From contig NZ_VMKN01000001.1 of the NCBI RefSeq assembly GCF_007483685.1, positions 372,001 to 436,000 of the forward strand: a stretch of DNA of 64,000 nucleotides. The letters run 5' to 3'. The notes below the pieces were generated by a model. That model saw nothing but the letters and a program-made list of their open reading frames with translations. It was not told the origin of the DNA and did no database searches. The position numbers were made by a program, and so were the translations under genes. Source of the stretch: Litoribacter populi (GTDB taxonomy: Bacteria > Bacteroidota > Bacteroidia > Cytophagales > Cyclobacteriaceae). Below are positions 28,169 to 37,527 of the stretch, in pieces (positions within the stretch are counted from its first letter, which is position 1; each line of letters opens with the position of its first letter).

Positions 28169-29113
28169 ATGTCGACTTTCGAACTGCCAAGCCTTGAAAA
28201 TATCCGTGATGCCCACAAGGCCATTCAGCCCTTTATCCATCGCACTCCAGTGATGTCCTCTTCGGCAATCAACAAGATTGCCGGCTGCCACCTTTATTTC
28301 AAATGCGAAAACCTTCAGAAAGTGGGAGCCTTCAAAGCCAGGGGAGCAGCAAATGCCGTGCGAAAGCTCACTGATGAGCAAAAGTCCAAAGGCGTTGCGA
28401 CCCATAGTAGCGGCAACCATGCGGCGGCCTTAGCCAGAGCGGCCCAAGTGGCGGGGATACCAGCTTACATCGTGATGCCCAAAACTGCTCCAAGTATTAA
28501 AAAAGCAGCAGTGGCTTCTTATGGAGGTGAAATCATCGAGTGCGAACCTACCCAGCAAGCCCGGGAGGAAATGTTGGAAAAGGTGGTGGAAAAAACCGGA
28601 GCGACCTTTATCCATCCTTATGACTTTATGGACGTCATCGAGGGGCAAGCCACAGCTGCCTTGGAATTGATTGAAGATGTGGAGGAGCTGGATGTGATCA
28701 TTACCCCCGTAGGTGGTGGAGGTCTATTGGCGGGGACTCTTCTTACGGCCGGGTTTATGAACCCCAGCCTAGAAGTGTATGCCGGCGAACCCCAAGGGGC
28801 CGATGATGCTTATCGCTCCCTTCAAACAGGTACTCGCCAACCCAGCTTGAATCCCAATACCATAGCAGACGGTTTGCTTACCTCATTGGGGGAAATAAAT
28901 TTTGCCATTATCCAAGGAAGGGTCAAAGAGATAATCACCGTTTCCGATGAAGAAATCAAAGCAGCCATGAAACTGATTTTGGAAAGAATGAAAATAGTGA
29001 TTGAACCTTCGAGTGCAGTTCCTCTAGCTGCAATCCTGAAGCACCCCAGAAAATTCCAAGGTAAAAAGGTTGGACTTATCCTGACGGGGGGAAATGTATC
29101 GTTGAAGCTTTGA
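28169..29113 (+). CDS. PLP-dependent threonine/serine dehydratase (or serine racemase-like)
   Basis: 314 residues, fold-type II PLP enzyme. PLP lysine in 'KVGAFKARGAANAV', phosphate-binding glycine loop 'VGGGGLLAGTLL', and 'SSGNHAAALARAAQVAG'. There is no C-terminal ACT regulatory domain, so it is closer to the catabolic TdcB/serine racemase-like branch than to biosynthetic IlvA. It deaminates threonine or serine to 2-oxobutyrate or pyruvate, or racemises serine. Divergent from the M23-M20D-racemase operon with 85 bp between; a D-amino-acid link is possible but unproven. Confidence 0.9.
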   Translation: MSTFELPSLENIRDAHKAIQPFIHRTPVMSSSAINKIAGCHLYFKCENLQKVGAFKARGAANAVRKLTDEQKSKGVATHSSGNHAAALARAAQVAGIPAYIVMPKTAPSIKKAAVASYGGEIIECEPTQQAREEMLEKVVEKTGATFIHPYDFMDVIEGQATAALELIEDVEELDVIITPVGGGGLLAGTLLTAGFMNPSLEVYAGEPQGADDAYRSLQTGTRQPSLNPNTIADGLLTSLGEINFAIIQGRVKEIITVSDEEIKAAMKLILERMKIVIEPSSAVPLAAILKHPRKFQGKKVGLILTGGNVSLKL

Positions 29114-29464
29114 TTAAAGCAGTCAGGTGCAATAGTAGAAAACAGGTTCAGAGAGACCATTAAAAAAAACACACAGATTTATGCGTTGCTCCCTTTGCGA
29201 CTCACTTTGTGGCCTTTGCGAGAAACCTTTTAGAAACCTTTTAGGGACCTTACAGGGAATTTATAGGGACCTTATAGGGATATTGAGGTAGGGGTGAGCT
29301 AGGTCTCCTCCCATGTACGGTTAGGTCAAATATAGAGCTTGTCCATACCTCATCCATACCTAATCCGTACACTGCTAACTGGGCATATGGATAGAGGAAG
29401 AGTATGACCCGCCCCGAGTTAGGTATGCTTCGGTCTTTCATCCCATTATGGGAACGAAATGAAA
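29114..29464. repeat. Intergenic repeat region with tandem 11-mers
   Basis: Between convergent genes. It starts with a TTTGCGACT...CTTTGTGGCCTTTGCGAGAAACC stretch typical of dispersed Bacteroidota intergenic repeats. Five imperfect 11-12 bp units (AAACCTTTTAG twice, then GGACCTTACAG, GGAATTTATAG, GGACCTTATAG) follow at 29223-29283. Further on is a short CCATACCT-AT direct repeat near 29345. No coding frame with family signal; no clear terminator. Confidence 0.6.
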
Positions 29465-30586
29465 CTACCTTCCCATCTTTTCTTTCAGCTTGATGGCTTC
29501 ATTGATTGGCAATGCCTTCACTTCATGACCATCTCGCCCTTTCATATCCTCTGCCGCAAAAAGGGAATTGATTATCGCCTCCTCAGTGGCCTCAATGGTG
29601 GCTAAGAATAGGGCGCTCATGTCGTCGTTTCGTAAAGTGGAGGTTTGAGATAGGGTGAGGGGTTTTTCACTGTGCGAAATGCGTAGTTCCTTGGCAGTGG
29701 AGAAAGCGATCACATAATCCCCCGAACCGTTAGAGGCTATACCGCCGGATTTGGCTAAACCGAGCATGCCGCGCTTGGCAATTCTTTCCAGATTTCTTTC
29801 TCCCACTGGGGCGTCGGTTGCAATGATGATCATTATGGAGCCATCTGCAGATTCCAACTGATTTTTGAAGGAATATTGCTCCAAATGCTTCCCTACAGGA
29901 AGGCCGTCAACAGTCAGGACCCCGCCAAAGTTGGACTGGACTAGAACTCCTACGGTATAGCCACCGAGGTTTGCTGGAAGCTTTCGGGAAGCTGTGCCGA
30001 TCCCCCCTTTAAAACCAAAAGCCACAGTGCCTGTCCCGGCACCCACGTTTCCTTCCTCTACCTTGCCTCCTTTTGCATCCTCGATAGCCTGAAGCACATG
30101 GCTGGGGTTGATGGCTCTTTTCCTAATGGCATTTAGGTACCCATCATTGGTTTCCCCTACTACCGCATTTACGGAGTAGACGTTGCTGTTTTCCACCCAG
30201 GAAAAAGTATAATCAATAACCCCCTCTATCCCAGCCGCCACACTCAATGTATTGGTCAGGATTATGGGGCTTTCTAGGTTTCCCAGTTCCTTGACTTGGC
30301 TGTAGCCAGCCAATTTCCCAAAGCCGTTACCAAGGTAAATGGCTGCGGGGACCTTGTTCTGGAAAATGTTTTCATCATGAGGAAGAATAGCAGTCACTCC
30401 CGTTCGGATGTTATCTCCTTCATGCAGAGTAATATGGCCAACCTTTACCCCGTCCACATCCGTGATGGAATTGAGCGGTCCGGGAGACATTACACCGAAT
30501 TCAAACCCGTAATCCCTAGCCCTCTGCTGAGCGGAACTGTTTTCCATCACCAACATCACGGACAAGGCCAAAAGTACCTTTTTCAT
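29465..30586 (-). CDS. P1-family peptidase, DmpA/L-aminopeptidase D-esterase type
   Basis: 373 residues with a signal peptide (cleavage likely after 'ENSSAQ'), so exported. Family features: 'ITDVDGVKVGHITL', 'TGVTAILPH', 'GNGFGKLAGY', 'GAGTGTVAFGFKGGIGTASR', and 'SADGSIMIIIATDAPVGERN', whose serine near residue 250 is the likely autoprocessing and nucleophilic residue by analogy with DmpA. Such Ntn-fold enzymes remove N-terminal residues, sometimes D-amino acids or beta-peptides. The gene overlaps the upstream aldehyde dehydrogenase by one base (TAATG), implying coupled translation. Confidence 0.9.
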   Translation of the reverse strand: MKKVLLALSVMLVMENSSAQQRARDYGFEFGVMSPGPLNSITDVDGVKVGHITLHEGDNIRTGVTAILPHDENIFQNKVPAAIYLGNGFGKLAGYSQVKELGNLESPIILTNTLSVAAGIEGVIDYTFSWVENSNVYSVNAVVGETNDGYLNAIRKRAINPSHVLQAIEDAKGGKVEEGNVGAGTGTVAFGFKGGIGTASRKLPANLGGYTVGVLVQSNFGGVLTVDGLPVGKHLEQYSFKNQLESADGSIMIIIATDAPVGERNLERIAKRGMLGLAKSGGIASNGSGDYVIAFSTAKELRISHSEKPLTLSQTSTLRNDDMSALFLATIEATEEAIINSLFAAEDMKGRDGHEVKALPINEAIKLKEKMGR

Positions 30587-32022
30587 TAGCCGAAAATCTT
30601 CAAGAACAGTTTGGAAATTCTCTTTTCGGCGAAGCCATATGGGGGATAAAACATTTTGGCTGGCGTCATTCCCACTCTTTGTTTCAGAACTGCCTTTTCA
30701 TTGCTGAAAGCCTTAAATCCAAAGTGTCCATGGGCTTTTCCTATACCGCTCTCATTCACCCCGCCAAAGGGAAGTTCAGGCTGCAAATAATGTATAATGC
30801 AGTCATTGATACAGACCCCGCCAGAAGAAGTATTGCTTAAAACAAAATCGATCACAAATTGCTCGTCAGAGAAAATATAAAGCGCCAAAGGTTTTGGCTT
30901 GCTGTTAATGGTGTGGACGATGTCCTCGATATCTGTGTAGGTAACAACTGGTAATATTGGCCCAAAAATTTCCTCCTGCATGATGTCCATGGCATCAGTT
31001 ACCTGAGTCAGGATGGTAGGCTCCAAGTAATTTTCTTCCTCATCCATATCGCCACCGAAGAAAATCGATGCACCTTTGAGACGTGCATCACTAAGTAATC
31101 TGGTTAATTTCTTGTGGTGTCTGGAGTTGATGATGCGAGCGAAATCTTTACTTTTTGCGATAGCCTTTCCTTTGGTACCATACATCTTCTGAATCTGGTT
31201 TTTAACTTCAGCCAAAACCGGATCCAATATGCTGGAGTGGACCATCAAATAGTCAGGAGCAACGCAGGTTTGGCCCGCATTCATGAATTTTGCCCAAACA
31301 ACTTTTTGTGCAGCATCTTCCAGATTTACATTTTTATCAATGATCACAGGGTTTTTCCCACCCAGTTCCAAAGTCACTGAACTGAGGTTTTCTGCGGCTG
31401 CCTTCATTACAATCCGTCCCACCTTGGGGCTTCCGGTGAAGAAAATATGGTCAAAAGGTTTTTCCAAAAGCATTGTGGAAACCTCTACCTCACCTTCAAA
31501 CAAGGCCACATCATCACGGGAAAAGACCTCCATCACCATTCTTCTGAGCAGGGCGCTGGTGTGGGGTGAACTTTCCGATGGCTTGATTATGGCAGTGCAA
31601 CCAGCTGCCAATGCTGAAACAAGCGGTGTGATTGCCAATTGAAATGGAAAATTCCAAGAAGAAATGATCAGTGATGTTCCCTTTGGCTCAAATTGTATAT
31701 AGGATGAACTACCGGTTAAGGTAATGGGGCTTTTAACTTTTTTTGGCTGCATCCATTTACTCAGGTTTTTTAGAGCTAGGTTGATTTCGGAAAGCACTAA
31801 GTAGGTTTCCGTCAAATCCACTTCGGTGGCAGGCTTTTTAAAATCAGCGTAAAGGGCCTTGCGAATTTCTGCTTTGTTTCTCTTAATCCATTCTCTCAGT
31901 TTGGAGAGCTTGCGCGCCCGTTCCTCTTTGGTGCTAAGGCGGAGCTTGAGGGCTTGCTGCCTATGAAGTTCAAAAGTTTCGTTGATTTCTTCCTGTAACT
32001 TGGATAAGTTTCTGTTTTCCAT
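30586..32022 (-). CDS. Aldehyde dehydrogenase, class 3-like
   Basis: 478 residues, NAD(P)-dependent ALDH superfamily. Cofactor loop 'FFTGSPKVGRIVMKAAA', catalytic Glu in 'LELGGKNPVI', catalytic Cys in 'NAGQTCVAPDYLMV', and the late 'EIFGPILPV'. The lack of a long N-terminal extension and the hydrophobic C-terminal end match class 3/fatty aldehyde types. It oxidises aldehydes to acids; substrate unknown. First gene of a two-gene unit with the DmpA-type peptidase. Confidence 0.93.
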   Translation of the reverse strand: MENRNLSKLQEEINETFELHRQQALKLRLSTKEERARKLSKLREWIKRNKAEIRKALYADFKKPATEVDLTETYLVLSEINLALKNLSKWMQPKKVKSPITLTGSSSYIQFEPKGTSLIISSWNFPFQLAITPLVSALAAGCTAIIKPSESSPHTSALLRRMVMEVFSRDDVALFEGEVEVSTMLLEKPFDHIFFTGSPKVGRIVMKAAAENLSSVTLELGGKNPVIIDKNVNLEDAAQKVVWAKFMNAGQTCVAPDYLMVHSSILDPVLAEVKNQIQKMYGTKGKAIAKSKDFARIINSRHHKKLTRLLSDARLKGASIFFGGDMDEEENYLEPTILTQVTDAMDIMQEEIFGPILPVVTYTDIEDIVHTINSKPKPLALYIFSDEQFVIDFVLSNTSSGGVCINDCIIHYLQPELPFGGVNESGIGKAHGHFGFKAFSNEKAVLKQRVGMTPAKMFYPPYGFAEKRISKLFLKIFG

Positions 32023-32159
32023 GAATCAGTGGTTTGTTTTCAAGTTAGTCAAAATAGGCCAATAACAAAAATTAGGATACCAATGGGTTTTAATTGGTTA
32101 AAACCCTGTAAAGGGGTATTTCGTTTTATATTTATGACAGAAAATTAATTTATAAGGTT

Positions 32160-32279
32160 ATGGTTTGGAGTTTAGATAAGTTAAATCTTCAATCAAAGCT
32201 GCTGGAGACTTACAAACGCGAGGTTTTGGAAAAGTATGTGAGGCGGTTGGTTAAAGATAAAAAGACAAAAATCAAGTAA
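32160..32279 (+). CDS. Candidate 39-residue microprotein with its own terminator
   Basis: ATG at 32160 opens 39 codons ending TAA at 32279, followed 11 bp later by a strong terminator. The protein starts 'MVWSLDKLNLQSKLLETY' and ends in a Lys-rich tail; it is short, basic and probably one amphipathic helix. Upstream, TTGG-19-TATTTCG resembles a degraded promoter. No family recognised. Support comes from position and terminator rather than homology, so a small RNA is the main alternative. Confidence 0.5.
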   Translation: MVWSLDKLNLQSKLLETYKREVLEKYVRRLVKDKKTKIK

Positions 32280-32290
32280 AAAACAATTGA

Positions 32291-32318
32291 AAAGCAGGTT
32301 AACTCACCTGCTTTTTTT
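32291..32318 (+). terminator. Terminator of the 39-codon gene
   Basis: AAAGCAGGT / ACCTGCTTT stem with loop TAACTC and a seven-T run. Confidence 0.9.
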
Positions 32319-32727
32319 ATGCATATAAAAGCACTTTATCACATTATCTTGAGGAATTATTTACTTTGTAAAAAAATATCCCCTAGATAAATAACATTTT
32401 TTGCATTTTAATTTATATATTGTTGACAGGGATTATGGAAGTAATTCAAGCAATAATTTCCAATAACCTGCGATGATACATTGTTTTAAGGGATTCTTAC
32501 TATCTAACTTTTACTGTATGAATAGAATCTATACTTTATTTCGGTACTGTTGGCTCAGGCATTTTTCGGCCCCCATCAGGTTGTATTTTGGATAAGAATA
32601 TAGGTTTTCAACCTGCTTTTTCATCCGATGATTCAGAAACCTTCCTTTTCAGCGAAAATTAATCCTTCACTTTAAGGGAAACCGGTCTTTTATAGGTCGA
32701 CTTTTTATTGGCATTACCTTTTTGATT
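32319..32727. other. Leader region of the second T9SS adhesin module
   Basis: About 410 bp, AT-rich at first and more mixed later. No frame with family signal and no exact TAnnTTTG promoter before the adhesin start. It probably carries a long untranslated leader. Confidence 0.45.
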
Positions 32728-35700
32728 ATGAATTCTTTCTGTAGTACCTCAAGGGCGCTGTGGATTTGCGTGTTGTTCATCTTCATGATGGCCGGCATGT
32801 CCCCCGTCAAGGCACAGGTTCAGGTGCCCTTTTCTCCCCGTACAGCTACGGCGACCCCGGAGAAAACTATTTACAGCATCAAAGGTGATTTCACCATGAT
32901 CGGTAACACCAACCTCCAGACCAAGGACCCCGATGCGACAAACAACAACTCTTCAATGGTCTATGTGGACATAGACGATGATCCCAACACCTTCAATTCT
33001 TCCTCCGCCACCTTGACTTTTTCTGAGGAAAACGGAGCAGATCCAAGCTGTTCGGAAATTGTCTTTGCAGGACTCTATTGGACCGGGAGGGCTACTGCGG
33101 GACCTGAAAGTCCTATGACTTTTGAGGTGACCAAGGATGGGGTCACCAAAACTCTCAACAAAAGAGAGGTGAAGTTCAAACACGCCCAAGGCGATTATCA
33201 AACCATTACAGCCACGCCTGACAAAATCTATTTTCCTGAAAGCTCGGAAAGTCTGATGTATTCGGCCTATGCCGAGGTGACAGATTTGGTCAAAGAACAT
33301 GGGCTGGGAGAATACTTCCTGGCTGATATGGCATTGGCTGAAGGTACCGATGAGCAAGTGGGATTCTACGGAGGTTGGGGCATGGTGATCGTCTATCAGA
33401 ATTCCAAGATGAACTGGAGGGATGTGACCGTTTTTGACGGGCATGCCTATGTGACCGGGAGCCAGGTCTTGGAATATCAGATTCCGATTGAAGGTTTCCA
33501 AACCGCCCAAAACGGTGATGTCCACATCAAGCTGGGAGTGATGGCCGGTGAGGGCGATATGGACCTAGATGGAAATTACCTGGAAATCGAAAAAGGACTT
33601 AACTCCGGAGAATTTATCCGGCTCAGCCATGAGGGAAACAATCCAGATAACTTTTTCAATTCCTCCATCCATACAGGGGAAAATCCTCGCAATCCTTTCC
33701 TGAAGCACAATGCTGGGATGGATATTTCCATGTTCGAGATACCCAATGCAAACAATGAGGTAATTGGTAATAAGCAGACGTCTACCCTTTTCCAATATGG
33801 AACAGACCGGGATCGCTATATCATTTTCAACCTGACATTTTCTGTAGATGCCTACGTCCCTGAAGTGGTGGGCCTAAATAAAGTGAGCAGGATTAATGGA
33901 AAGGATTTAACCGAAGTGAATGCAGAGGTGGAACCTGGAGAAGAAATTGAATTTACCATAGAATTATATAATAAGGGTACTGAGCCGATAGAGGAAGCAG
34001 AGATAGTAATTCCACTGCCTTTTACGGCTTCCCATGCGGCTGTAGAAGAGCAACTGTTTTTCTCCAACCACTCTTCTTCGGGAGCCAGTTTTGGCCCGAA
34101 TATGGGGCCGAATGGCTCTATTATCTGGAAGGTGGGCGACTTGCCTATGCCATCCAGCCTAGGAGAAGCAACTGATTTTGTACTGGCCACGCTTACCTAC
34201 ACCGTAAGAGCCACTGAGGATTGTTTTATCCTGACCAACGAAGATTGCAACCCATCCATTTCTATAGAAGGTTCGATTTCAGGGAATGGGGCTGTATCTG
34301 GAACTCCATTCACTGAAATTTCACTGATAAGAGGCTATCAGGATGGAGGCGATTGCAAAGGTGAAATCATTACCGGCCCAGTGGTGGTCTGGGTGAATAC
34401 CGAAAATTTTGATGCTGCCCAGTGCAGAGATTACTCACAAAACCGAGTGTTTGAATTTTGCTTGGCAGAGGGTGAGGAAGTGCCTTTTGATGAAGTCAGC
34501 GAGACTTTCCCTGCTGGAATCAAGTTCTATAACGAAATCCCGGGGCCAAATGTGGACTTGAAGGAATTTGATGCTTCGAATCCTTTTCCTACTGTTTCAG
34601 GAACCTACTATGCAGTTCCTCCGGGGATGGAAAGTGAAGTTTGTGCATTTGCCTTTGAAATAAAGGTCAATGAAGTGGAGCCGCCCAAGGTGAAAAACAA
34701 GGTGGTCGACATCGATTACGGCACTACCAACTATATCGTGGAGGCTTCCCAGAATCATACGTTGGTGTGGTACGACTTCCGGGGTAATAAACTGGATGAA
34801 GAGCCGGTGGTACAACTCTGGTTCCCGGGCGTGCATACCGTGTATGTAAGCCAGGTAAATGAGGCGGGATGTGAAAGTGAGAAGGTGCCAGTGGTGGTGA
34901 AGGTCTTGGCTGACTTTGCCCTTTCCTTGACCAAGGTTGCTGATCGCGCAATTTTCAGCGAGGTGGGTGAGGAGATTAATTATGTGATTGAGATTGAAAA
35001 TGAGGGGGACTTTGCGGCCAATAATGTCAAGGTGGAAGATCCGCTTACAGGCCTAGAAACTATCGTTGACGAAGTTGCTCCTTTTAGCAAATATCATCTA
35101 TTCACTTCTTATACCGTTACTGCTGCTGATATTGAAGCCGGAAAAATCAGAAACAGGGCTTATGCCGTCACAGTGGATGCCGGTGGGGTGGAGTTTGCCT
35201 TGGAAGCACATGCTTTGGTCGTCTATCGGGCAGGAGAAGGAACTCCACCAGGCGACAATCCGACTATCATTGCCAATGATGATGAGTTCGGTGAGTTTGA
35301 TGCCAAGGTTGGCGGGGTACTGGGCAACATACTCGGAAATGACCTTCTAAATGGCCAAAAGGTAAGACCTGAACAGGTTGACTTCATCTTTACAGATTTG
35401 GATGGCATTCTAGGATTGATAATCGAAGAAGACGGTACATTGAGATTGATGCCTGGAGTTGCAGAGGCAAGGGAATATACATTGGAGTATGAGCTTTGGG
35501 AACTTGGTAACCCGCAGAACCGCGATAAGGCAGTTGTTACCTTCACCTTGCTGTCTGGCGATCCTAAAGTTGAGTTTGTCAAAAATGTGGACCAAACCGA
35601 GGTGATGGTTGGGGACATGATTACCTACACGATTACTCTGACCAATAAGGGCAGAGAAACTTTGGAAAATATCAGGATCGAGGATTTCCTTCCAGAGGAA

Positions 35701-36564
35701 TTGATGTTCATTTCTTCCAATCTGGAAAGAGAGGATGGGGAGAAGTTAGTCTTTGTAATTGAAAAACTGGGTGCTGGAGAATCGGTGGAACTTGTCATCG
35801 AAACCATGGCTATTGCCGAAGGCGAAGTTGTCAATCGTGCACATCTTACAATTGATGATTTTGAAGCTGACGCTGAAGCGGAGAAAGTCGATATCCGTAA
35901 TGCTTTGGTAGACCTGTCCATCACGAAAACCTCCTTCAACAAAGAAATACTGGAAGGCGATGCCTTTGAGTATGAAATCGAGGTGACCAACATCGGTTCT
36001 GAAACTGCCCACATGGTCATCGTGACAGATGTACTTCCTTCCAAAGTTTCCTACTTGGGCTTCAGCCATACCGCCGACTTTGATGCTCAAATCACCGTGC
36101 AGGTCAATGGGCAGGAAGTGCAGTGGCAGGTTGACAGGATTCCTGCAGGGGGAACACTTACTTTTACGCTGGAAGTGAAGGCAAACAATAAAGGGATTAT
36201 CATCAATGAAGTGGAGGTAACCTCCCGGGAGGAAGATGTGGACCCTACAAACAACAAGGCTAGGGATGAAAATGAAATTGCGGAGATCTTCTTTCCGAAT
36301 GTAATCACTCCTGGGGGAGATGGGAAAAACGATTTCTTCACGATCAAGGGGCTGGATAAGTTTATCCAAAACGACCTAACCATTTTCAACCGATACGGGG
36401 ATCATATTTATGAGGCCACCAACTATCAAAACAACTGGAACGCGCCGGGACTGAATTCAGGGACCTATTACTATGTGATCAAATCCACCGATAGTAATGG
36501 TCAGCAGACAATTTTTAAGGGTTGGATACAAGTAATCAAAGACGGAAATGGAAAAATTTTTTAG
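32728..36564 (+). CDS. DUF11-repeat surface protein, T9SS type B cargo
   Basis: 1278 residues from ATG 32728; a TTG two codons earlier is less likely. Signal peptide ends near 'MSPVKAQ'. The first 400 residues are a beta-rich domain of unknown role. Three DUF11-like Ig modules follow near residues 729, 945 and 1061, each with a 'VGDMITYTITLTNKG'-like core. The end is a gliding-motility-type C-terminal domain starting 'FFPNVITPGGDGKNDFF', the type B sorting signal for type IX secretion. Expected at the cell surface. The stop lies 17 bp inside the next gene, so cargo and PorP/SprF are translationally linked. Function (adhesin or surface layer) is inferred. Confidence 0.92.
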   Translation: MNSFCSTSRALWICVLFIFMMAGMSPVKAQVQVPFSPRTATATPEKTIYSIKGDFTMIGNTNLQTKDPDATNNNSSMVYVDIDDDPNTFNSSSATLTFSEENGADPSCSEIVFAGLYWTGRATAGPESPMTFEVTKDGVTKTLNKREVKFKHAQGDYQTITATPDKIYFPESSESLMYSAYAEVTDLVKEHGLGEYFLADMALAEGTDEQVGFYGGWGMVIVYQNSKMNWRDVTVFDGHAYVTGSQVLEYQIPIEGFQTAQNGDVHIKLGVMAGEGDMDLDGNYLEIEKGLNSGEFIRLSHEGNNPDNFFNSSIHTGENPRNPFLKHNAGMDISMFEIPNANNEVIGNKQTSTLFQYGTDRDRYIIFNLTFSVDAYVPEVVGLNKVSRINGKDLTEVNAEVEPGEEIEFTIELYNKGTEPIEEAEIVIPLPFTASHAAVEEQLFFSNHSSSGASFGPNMGPNGSIIWKVGDLPMPSSLGEATDFVLATLTYTVRATEDCFILTNEDCNPSISIEGSISGNGAVSGTPFTEISLIRGYQDGGDCKGEIITGPVVVWVNTENFDAAQCRDYSQNRVFEFCLAEGEEVPFDEVSETFPAGIKFYNEIPGPNVDLKEFDASNPFPTVSGTYYAVPPGMESEVCAFAFEIKVNEVEPPKVKNKVVDIDYGTTNYIVEASQNHTLVWYDFRGNKLDEEPVVQLWFPGVHTVYVSQVNEAGCESEKVPVVVKVLADFALSLTKVADRAIFSEVGEEINYVIEIENEGDFAANNVKVEDPLTGLETIVDEVAPFSKYHLFTSYTVTAADIEAGKIRNRAYAVTVDAGGVEFALEAHALVVYRAGEGTPPGDNPTIIANDDEFGEFDAKVGGVLGNILGNDLLNGQKVRPEQVDFIFTDLDGILGLIIEEDGTLRLMPGVAEAREYTLEYELWELGNPQNRDKAVVTFTLLSGDPKVEFVKNVDQTEVMVGDMITYTITLTNKGRETLENIRIEDFLPEELMFISSNLEREDGEKLVFVIEKLGAGESVELVIETMAIAEGEVVNRAHLTIDDFEADAEAEKVDIRNALVDLSITKTSFNKEILEGDAFEYEIEVTNIGSETAHMVIVTDVLPSKVSYLGFSHTADFDAQITVQVNGQEVQWQVDRIPAGGTLTFTLEVKANNKGIIINEVEVTSREEDVDPTNNKARDENEIAEIFFPNVITPGGDGKNDFFTIKGLDKFIQNDLTIFNRYGDHIYEATNYQNNWNAPGLNSGTYYYVIKSTDSNGQQTIFKGWIQVIKDGNGKIF

Positions 36565-37525
36565 AGTAATACTAGTTTGTGGACTGCTCGGGTGGATTAT
36601 GCCCCAGCAAGTAGAGGGGCAGCAATTGCCGCAGTTTAGCCAGTACATTTTTAATGGCCTTCACATCAATCCTGGATATGCCGGATACAAGGGAGAGCCA
36701 TATGTCCAAAGTACTTATAGAAGCCAGTGGATGGATTTTCCTGGTGCTCCACGCACCTTTACGGTCACAGCGGATCTTAGTGCCAATGAAGGCAGAATGG
36801 GTTTTGGGGCTTCCATCTTGTCAGATAGGCTGGGACCTTCCCAAACTTCTGGGGCCTTGTTGACATATGCATACAGGCTGCAGACCGGGTATGATTCCTT
36901 TTTGGGCTTTGGGGTAAGTGCCGGTGTGACGGAGTATGTAATTGACGGCTCGATTTTTAATCCCAATGACCATGGCGATATCCACATTCCGGAAGGACGG
37001 AATAATATGTTTGCTCCTAATATGAATGTCGGGGTCTTTTGGCACAACTCCAAGTATTATGCTGGTTTAAGCGCATTTAATTTGGTGGGTAGGCAGGCGC
37101 TGGAAAGAGAAGATTTGGCACTTGCTTATCACAATTTTCACTTTTACTTCACTGCAGGAGCACTTTTTCCAGTGTCTGACCAGGTGGAGTTCAAACCTTC
37201 CTTCCTGATTAAGGAAGAAACTGGCGGTGCACCAACCAGCTATGATCTTAATGGCATGTTCCTTTTCATGGAAAGGCTTTGGTTGGGAGCAAGTTACCGC
37301 TCTAATGTGGATCTTGGCTCGGAACAGTTGCAAGCAAACCTCAACAGGCGTAATGCGGTAGCTTTCATCGTGGAGATCTTTGCCCTTAGCAATCTCCGAC
37401 TAGGCTACGCCTATGACCACAATACCAATGTGCTGAATAACTACCGGAACAACTCCCACGAGTTGTCTGTGGGTTATTATGTCACTCCGCGCAATGTTCG
37501 AATGAAGAATCCTAGATGGTTTTGA
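36548..37525 (+). CDS. PorP/SprF family T9SS outer-membrane protein
   Basis: 325 residues. Signal peptide (up to 'QQVEGQ'), then 'QLPQFSQYIFNGLHINPGYAG' type opening and 'YRSQWMDFPGAPRTF', diagnostic of PorP/SprF. Beta-barrel-like alternation follows. Start ATG 36548 overlaps the cargo gene by 17 bp, and the PorE-like gene begins 2 bp after its stop, so all three are one operon. It should couple the preceding type B cargo to the type IX machinery. Paralogous to the gene at 4580 but with clearly different sequence. Confidence 0.93.
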   Translation: MEKFFRVILVCGLLGWIMPQQVEGQQLPQFSQYIFNGLHINPGYAGYKGEPYVQSTYRSQWMDFPGAPRTFTVTADLSANEGRMGFGASILSDRLGPSQTSGALLTYAYRLQTGYDSFLGFGVSAGVTEYVIDGSIFNPNDHGDIHIPEGRNNMFAPNMNVGVFWHNSKYYAGLSAFNLVGRQALEREDLALAYHNFHFYFTAGALFPVSDQVEFKPSFLIKEETGGAPTSYDLNGMFLFMERLWLGASYRSNVDLGSEQLQANLNRRNAVAFIVEIFALSNLRLGYAYDHNTNVLNNYRNNSHELSVGYYVTPRNVRMKNPRWF

Positions 37526-37527
37526 TT

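Noticed and set aside
28121-28420. Minus-strand 99-codon frame over the dehydratase gene
   Set aside because: Antisense shadow of a well-supported PLP enzyme gene.
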